Positions 12,795 through 16,139 of a stretch of DNA of 16,139 nucleotides are shown here, piece by piece. The notes under the pieces are model-generated. The model was not told the origin of the DNA. It did no database searches and worked only from the letters and a program-made list of their open reading frames with translations. Position 1 is the stretch's first letter, and every line of letters starts with the position of its first letter. This stretch comes from Phycisphaerales bacterium (lineage in GTDB: Bacteria > Planctomycetota > Phycisphaerae > SM23-33). The position numbers and the translations under genes were made by a program. The stretch lies in NCBI GenBank assembly GCA_003485185.1, contig DNAS01000165.1:2654-18792 (forward strand), read 5' to 3'.

Positions 12795-14513
12795 ATGATC
12801 GAGCGGGTGAAGGACAAATCGACGGCGGGCGACGGCAGCTACACCGCCGCCGGCGGGCACACCACGGCGGCCGCCCTCGGCAAGAGGTACGAACACGAGT
12901 TTCCCGCCTCGCGCAACCCCGACAAATCGCCCGACCGGCGCGACGACGGCGCGCTGTCCAGCGGGCAGTACGCGCGCGGTTCCGACGGCTTGACCGACCG
13001 CGCCACGCCCGACGCGCTGCGGATCGACTTTCATCACCCGTTGGAGCGCTGGCTGGGACGTCGCCCGGGACGCTGGCTGCTGAAAAAACTCTCGCGGGTC
13101 GGACCGGACGGCACGACGGCCCTGGAGCGGATCCTCGCGAGCTACCGCAACCCGGCCGCGCCGCTGGGGCAGCGGGTGCGGTACTGGGCGATCCACCGCT
13201 TCATCGACCGCATGCGCGGCGGAACGGACGTCGAGACCTTCCGCCGGCGCCTCGCGGAGCACCGCCCGACGGTTCGGGGACTGGTGATCGTCGCGCGGAG
13301 CGTCGCGGAGTTCGGCCTGACCGTTCCGCAGCGGTTCACCGCGCCGCTGTTCGCGGTGTGGAACTTCACCAACCGCTGCAACCTCGCGTGCCGGCACTGC
13401 TACCAGGACAGCGAGCACGGCCCGCTGGCCGACGAACTGACGCTCGATGAGAAGCTGTCGGTCATCGACCAGATGGGCGCCGCCCACATTCCGATGCTGG
13501 CGTTCAGCGGGGGCGAACCGACGATCTCGCCCGACCTGCTGCCCTGCGTCCGGCGGGCGGCGGGGTTCGGCATGCACGTGACGGTGGCCACCAACGGCAC
13601 GACGATGACCGAGAAGCTCGCCGCCCAGCTGGCCGAGGCGGGCGTGCGGTACGTGGAAATCTCGCTCGATTCGACGGACCCCGCCCGGCACGACGCGTTC
13701 CGCGGGGTGCGCGGCATGTGGGAGCGGTCGGTTGCCGGGGCACGGGTCGTCGCCCGCACGCCGGGGCTGCGACTGGGGATCGCCATGTGCGTCCACCAGG
13801 GCAACTTCCACGAGGTCCGCGGGATGATTCGCTTCGCCGAGGAGGACCTGGGCGCGGGGTGCTTCGCGCACTTCAATTTCATTCCCGTGGGGCGCGGGTT
13901 GAAGATGGTTTCCGGCGACATCACCCCGCGGCAGCGGGAGGAACTGCTGGCGATCCTCAACGAGAAGATGCAGACCGGGGGGATGGGCGTGATCTCGACC
14001 GCGCCGCAGCTGGGGCGGGTGTGCCTGGCGGGCGCTGCCGTCGGCGACGGGCGGGTGAGCTGCTCGCACGCGGGCTCCGGCAGCGGGGTCAAGGCGCGCG
14101 TGGTGGCCAAGTATCTCGGCGGGTGCGGCGCGGGGCGCACCTACATCTGCCTGGAGCCCAACGGCGACGTCACGCCGTGCGTCTACCTTCCGCACCGCGT
14201 CATGGGCAACGTCCGCCGCAAACCGCTGATGGAGATCTTCCGGGGCAGCGTGTTCTGGAACGTGCTCAACGACCGCAACCGGCGGCTGCACCACTGCGAA
14301 GTGTGCGCGTTCCGCAATTACTGCGGGGGATGCAGGGCGCGGGCCGACGCGTACTTCGGGCAGCTCCACGCGGGCGATCCGGGGTGCGTCTTCAACGACC
14401 GGCACTGGCAGGGGCTGGTGGAGGCGGGGGGGGCCGTCCTCGCCCCCCGGCAGGGAGCGGAGATGCCCGCCGGCGAGATAGAGCTCACGCCGACGCGTCA
14501 CGGCCCGGCCTGA
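12795..14513 (+). CDS. Radical SAM protein with SPASM domain
   Basis: 572 residues. The ATG at 12795 is preceded by GGAG five bases upstream; the frame is open earlier but overlaps the lipoprotein gene. Residues 1-70 are polar and low in complexity, probably disordered; about 75-185 is helical and Arg-rich with no known match. The radical SAM core begins WNFTNRCNLACRHCYQDS (Cys195, Cys199, Cys202) with SGGEP at 238-242 and ATNGTTM. The C-terminus is a SPASM-type double-cluster region: Cys444, Cys452, Cys462, then CEVCAFRNYCGGC (501, 504, 510, 513) and Cys531. SPASM enzymes modify peptides, haem precursors or other substrates, using the extra clusters for electron transfer. No peptide precursor gene is nearby. 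It is the last gene of the four-gene run, 26 bases after the lipoprotein. A role alongside the Tes-like enzyme is inferred only from this position. Confidence 0.87.
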   Translation: MIERVKDKSTAGDGSYTAAGGHTTAAALGKRYEHEFPASRNPDKSPDRRDDGALSSGQYARGSDGLTDRATPDALRIDFHHPLERWLGRRPGRWLLKKLSRVGPDGTTALERILASYRNPAAPLGQRVRYWAIHRFIDRMRGGTDVETFRRRLAEHRPTVRGLVIVARSVAEFGLTVPQRFTAPLFAVWNFTNRCNLACRHCYQDSEHGPLADELTLDEKLSVIDQMGAAHIPMLAFSGGEPTISPDLLPCVRRAAGFGMHVTVATNGTTMTEKLAAQLAEAGVRYVEISLDSTDPARHDAFRGVRGMWERSVAGARVVARTPGLRLGIAMCVHQGNFHEVRGMIRFAEEDLGAGCFAHFNFIPVGRGLKMVSGDITPRQREELLAILNEKMQTGGMGVISTAPQLGRVCLAGAAVGDGRVSCSHAGSGSGVKARVVAKYLGGCGAGRTYICLEPNGDVTPCVYLPHRVMGNVRRKPLMEIFRGSVFWNVLNDRNRRLHHCEVCAFRNYCGGCRARADAYFGQLHAGDPGCVFNDRHWQGLVEAGGAVLAPRQGAEMPAGEIELTPTRHGPA

Positions 14514-14550
14514 CGGGCGATCCGCCAGCGATCCGTATCGCAACGCCGTC

Positions 14551-15297
14551 CTATTTCTTCTTCTTTTTCGGGGCGTCCTTCTTGTCCTGATCCTTGGAGT
14601 ACAGGGCTTGGACGTCGCGCTGCTGTTGTGGGGTCAGCACGCCGTTGAACATCTCCTGCATCAGAAGGTTCAACAGGGGTTGGTTGTCTTCGACCTTCAG
14701 GGCCCGCACGCGCGGGGCGACCTTCTCCGCCATGTCCTTGGCCTTGGTTTTCTGCTCGTCGGTCAGGATGACCACTTTCAACTGGGCGACCGCCTCGTCG
14801 AGAAGTTTCTGACTGAACCAGGCGGTCTTCTGCTGGTTCGTGAGCAGCGCGACGCCTCGGGCGTCCCACGAGGCCTCCAGCGTCGCCCGCTGCTTCTTGA
14901 GCATTTCGAGGTGCTGATGGACCTGCTCGCGCTGTTTCTTGTTCTCGCCCGCGCGGACGAGGGCTTCCTCGAGCTGCGCGAGTCGGGGCTGGTTGACCTT
15001 GTCCCACTGTTCCACGACCTTGGTCTTCTGCTCGACGATCGTGTTCAGGTTGTCCTGCTGTTTCGCGTCCAGTTGGACGACGCGGGCCACCTCGCCCCAT
15101 TCGCCGGGGAACTGGTATCGCAGGGGAATCGTGTCGGTGGCGGGTTTGGACTCGGCGTCTTTCTTTCCGGTGTCTTTCTTCCCCGCGTCCTGTCCGGCCT
15201 TGGGCGCGTCGTCCTTCTTCTGCTCCTTGGCGGAAAGGACCGGGCAGGCAATCGCCACCGTCAGCGCCGCGCTGGACAGCATCGTTCCGAGGTTCAT
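14551..15297 (-). CDS. Exported Spy/CpxP-like helical protein
   Basis: 248 residues. The ATG at 15297 has AAGGAG five bases upstream; a GTG six bases earlier would sit inside that site and is rejected. A weakly charged signal peptide with likely cleavage after VLSA (about residue 23) points to the periplasm. A Lys/Asp/Ala-rich spacer (24-55) follows, then an almost wholly helical domain (about 75-235) and a Lys-rich tail. Three LTxxQ-type motifs mark it as Spy/CpxP-related: LTNQQ (152-156), LTDEQ (178-182) and LTPQQ (221-225), with a looser LDAKQ (77-81). Those proteins are periplasmic chaperones or stress sensors in enterobacteria; in planctomycetes the role is unknown. It stands tail to tail with the SPASM gene, 37 bases between stops. 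No convincing promoter was found upstream. Confidence 0.82.
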   Translation of the reverse strand: MNLGTMLSSAALTVAIACPVLSAKEQKKDDAPKAGQDAGKKDTGKKDAESKPATDTIPLRYQFPGEWGEVARVVQLDAKQQDNLNTIVEQKTKVVEQWDKVNQPRLAQLEEALVRAGENKKQREQVHQHLEMLKKQRATLEASWDARGVALLTNQQKTAWFSQKLLDEAVAQLKVVILTDEQKTKAKDMAEKVAPRVRALKVEDNQPLLNLLMQEMFNGVLTPQQQRDVQALYSKDQDKKDAPKKKKK

Positions 15298-15328
15298 GGG
15301 CACTCCTTGGATCTGAGGGACTGCGTTC

Positions 15329-15470
15329 GTCCCGGCGGGCGCCCTCTGCCGGCCGGACCGGCCGATCCCAACCGCCCGCGAACCCGGTCGGCGCGGACTC
15401 GCGGAGCTTCAGGTAGAATGCCCCGCGCGGGGAAAAGTTCCGCCTTTTGTCCCGGCGGGCGTCCTGCCGG
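15329..15470. repeat. Two copies of a GC-rich hairpin repeat
   Basis: The 13-base sequence GTCCCGGCGGGCG occurs at 15329-15341 and again at 15449-15461, exactly 120 bases apart, and each is followed within a few bases by CTGCCGG, so both can fold as CCGGC-loop-GCCGG hairpins. Between them is a perfect palindrome CCCCGCGCGGGG (about 15421-15432). Together they occupy the 228-base gap between the Spy-like gene and tRNA-Leu. Function unknown. Confidence 0.45.
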
Positions 15471-15478
15471 CAACGGGC

Positions 15479-15507
15479 TTGACTTTCCGCCCCCGGCAGT
15501 CTATCGT
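15479..15507 (+). promoter_or_regulatory. Promoter-like element of tRNA-Leu
   Basis: TTGACT (15479-15484), 17 bases, TATCGT (15502-15507): five of six and four of six consensus matches at optimal spacing, with the -10 ending 18 bases before the tRNA. Confidence 0.65.
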
Positions 15508-15525
15508 GATTATTCTACCGCAAGT

Positions 15526-15611
15526 GCCCGGGTGGCGGAATTGGCAGACGCGTCAGGTTGAGGGCCTGATGGGGTTTATACCCCATGCTGGTTCAAATCC
15601 AGTCCCGGGCA
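15526..15611 (+). tRNA. tRNA-Leu (anticodon GAG)
   Basis: An 86-base class II tRNA with a long variable arm. Acceptor GCCCGGG (15526-15532) pairs with CCCGGGC (15604-15610), discriminator A at 15611. Anticodon stem TCAGG/CCTGA holds loop TTGAGGG with GAG at 15560-15562. The variable arm forms TGGGG-TTTATA-CCCCA. T arm CTGG-TTCAAAT-CCAG. It reads CUC/CUU leucine codons. CCA is not encoded. Its own promoter and terminator make it a single-gene unit. Confidence 0.97.
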
Positions 15612-15619
15612 GTTTTTTC

Positions 15620-15656
15620 AGGATCCGCGAGGTGCTCTCGCGGATCCTCTCTTTTT
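15620..15656 (+). terminator. Rho-independent terminator of tRNA-Leu
   Basis: A perfect 12-bp stem, AGGATCCGCGAG (15620-15631) with CTCGCGGATCCT (15637-15648), closes loop GTGCT and is followed by CTCTTTTT. A T-run (15613-15618) also precedes the stem directly after the tRNA. Confidence 0.93.
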
Positions 15657-15691
15657 CGCCCGGAAATCGCTGATTTTCCGCATTCCGCGCC

Positions 15692-15721
15692 GGCGGAAGT
15701 CTTTCCGGAAGACGGTCCGCC
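15692..15721. other. Interrupted hairpin upstream of the small-gene promoter
   Basis: GGCGGA (15692-15697) pairs with TCCGCC (15716-15721), and inside it GTCTT (15699-15703) pairs with AAGAC (15709-15713) around TCCGG, with an A/GG internal bulge. It ends four bases before the -35 box that follows. It may insulate the promoter from read-through; there is no strong T-run. Confidence 0.35.
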
Positions 15722-15724
15722 TCC

Positions 15725-15753
15725 TTGCTTTTCCGGACGAGGCGCGCGATAAT
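15725..15753 (+). promoter_or_regulatory. Promoter-like element of the small-gene pair
   Basis: TTGCTT (15725-15730), 17 bases, GATAAT (15748-15753) followed by an AT-rich ATTTTT. The -10 is five of six and the -35 three of six. Transcription would start near 15760, about 50 bases before the first small gene. Confidence 0.5.
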
Positions 15754-15808
15754 ATTTTTGTCGGATGGCGACAGGAATCTGTCGCACCACGGAGGCGAGG
15801 ACAGCGAG

Positions 15809-16033
15809 ATGGCCGGGCAAGAACCAAGCGTTTCCGAAGTCATGGAACTGGAGACGAAGCTGGCCGCCACGCTGAAAAAGGCCTCCGACGAAGTCGCGCA
15901 CCTCGACACCCTCGACGACGAGAAACGGGCGGAAATCTACGCGATTCTCCAGGCCCTCACCAGCGACAGCCAGTCGCACCAGGCGCTGCTGAAACTCCTC
16001 ATGGGCAAGGCCGGGCAGGTGGGCCATGCTTGA
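15809..16033 (+). CDS. Small helical protein, unknown function
   Basis: 74 residues from the ATG at 15809, the only start with a plausible site nearby (GGAGGCGAGG, somewhat distant at about 8-13 bases). The frame extends upstream to 15725 but that overlaps the promoter. The sequence is acidic and strongly helical: a first helix about 6-30 and a second about 35-65 containing KRAEIYAILQALTSD and SQSHQALLKLL. There is no signal peptide or membrane segment, so it should be cytoplasmic. It overlaps the next gene by 8 bases, implying coupled translation and probably a partnership. No family is recognised; the helical pair with a central His recalls ferritin-like fragments, but that is weak. Confidence 0.68.
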   Translation: MAGQEPSVSEVMELETKLAATLKKASDEVAHLDTLDDEKRAEIYAILQALTSDSQSHQALLKLLMGKAGQVGHA

Positions 16034-16139
16034 GCAATTCTTCCTTCGCGAGCATTTCGAGTCGCTCCTGGCGGAACAGAAAAAGGCGGCCGACGCCTAT
16101 GGAAAACTCGCGATCGACCTGAACGATCCGGCCTTGCAG
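16026..16139 (+). CDS. N-terminus of a helical protein, cut by window end
   Basis: The frame from the ATG at 16026 is open for 38 codons to the window edge. It overlaps the previous gene by 8 bases, with AGGTGGG close upstream. The visible residues form an amphipathic helix (MLEQFFLREHFESLLAEQ, then KKAADAYGKLA) and DLNDPAL, a start seen in ferritin/rubrerythrin-like helical proteins (EQ..A...Y..LA..L.DP.L). With only the N-terminus available the family stays open. Confidence 0.6.
   Translation, partial: MLEQFFLREHFESLLAEQKKAADAYGKLAIDLNDPALQ

Noticed and set aside
12585..14543. 652-codon open frame on the minus strand
   Set aside because: It is antisense to the SPASM gene, whose Cys motifs are unambiguous; there is no recognisable domain or ribosome site.
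1..16139. CRISPR arrays, insertion sequences, prophage or integrase genes
   Set aside because: No regular short repeats with spacers, transposase motifs or terminal repeats were seen. The two tRNAs show no duplicated 3' ends that would mark an integrated element.

Overview
This is high-GC bacterial DNA, about 16.1 kb, densely coded in short same-strand gene groups with good Shine-Dalgarno sites. The gene mix (a two-domain chain-length protein, L-rhamnose isomerase beside a uroporphyrinogen-decarboxylase-like protein, a XylR-type AraC regulator, a very short NagA, Spy-like helical proteins, several radical SAM enzymes) suggests a planctomycete or close relative, with carbohydrate-rich and probably at least partly anaerobic metabolism. 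This placement is inference, because no rRNA or marker gene is present.

Layout. (1) 1-2811: end of a TPR gene and a polysaccharide co-polymerase/tyrosine-kinase-like protein, closed by a strong intrinsic terminator (2865-2901). (2) 2934-5657: rhaA, a UroD-like corrinoid-methyltransferase-fold protein, and a tiny His/Arg-rich lipoprotein. (3) 5705-8736: a XylR-family regulator (minus strand) diverging from a nagB-nagA amino-sugar pair. The two transcripts appear to start from overlapping promoters. (4) 8809-8991: tRNA-Thr(TGT) with two tandem promoter-like elements. (5) 9117-14513: four closely spaced genes: a 2-hydroxyacyl-CoA-dehydratase/activase-related Fe-S protein (HgdB/DUF2229 type), a COG1964/tetraether-synthase-like radical SAM enzyme, a BsuPI-like lipoprotein, and a SPASM radical SAM enzyme. 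(6) 14551-15297 (minus): an exported Spy/CpxP-like helical protein. (7) 15479-15656: tRNA-Leu(GAG) with promoter and terminator. (8) 15725-16139: a promoter and two overlapping small genes, the second cut by the window edge.

The most interesting part is region 5. Relatives of the first protein (PlsA/GeR-type enzymes built from the same dehydratase/activase modules) convert glycerol esters to ethers. Relatives of the second (archaeal Tes/GDGT-MAS, bacterial membrane-spanning-lipid synthases) join lipid tails by radical chemistry. Finding both in one probable operon with a lipoprotein and a second radical SAM enzyme suggests an undescribed lipid-modifying pathway. The sequence supports the families and the gene order; the lipid role is inference.

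Region 3 is a self-contained amino-sugar module with two departures from textbook enzymes. NagA lacks both halves of the usual beta-sandwich domain. NagB has Asn and Asp where the well-studied enzymes have the catalytic Asp and Glu. Long antisense reading frames run opposite most real genes and were treated as high-GC shadows.
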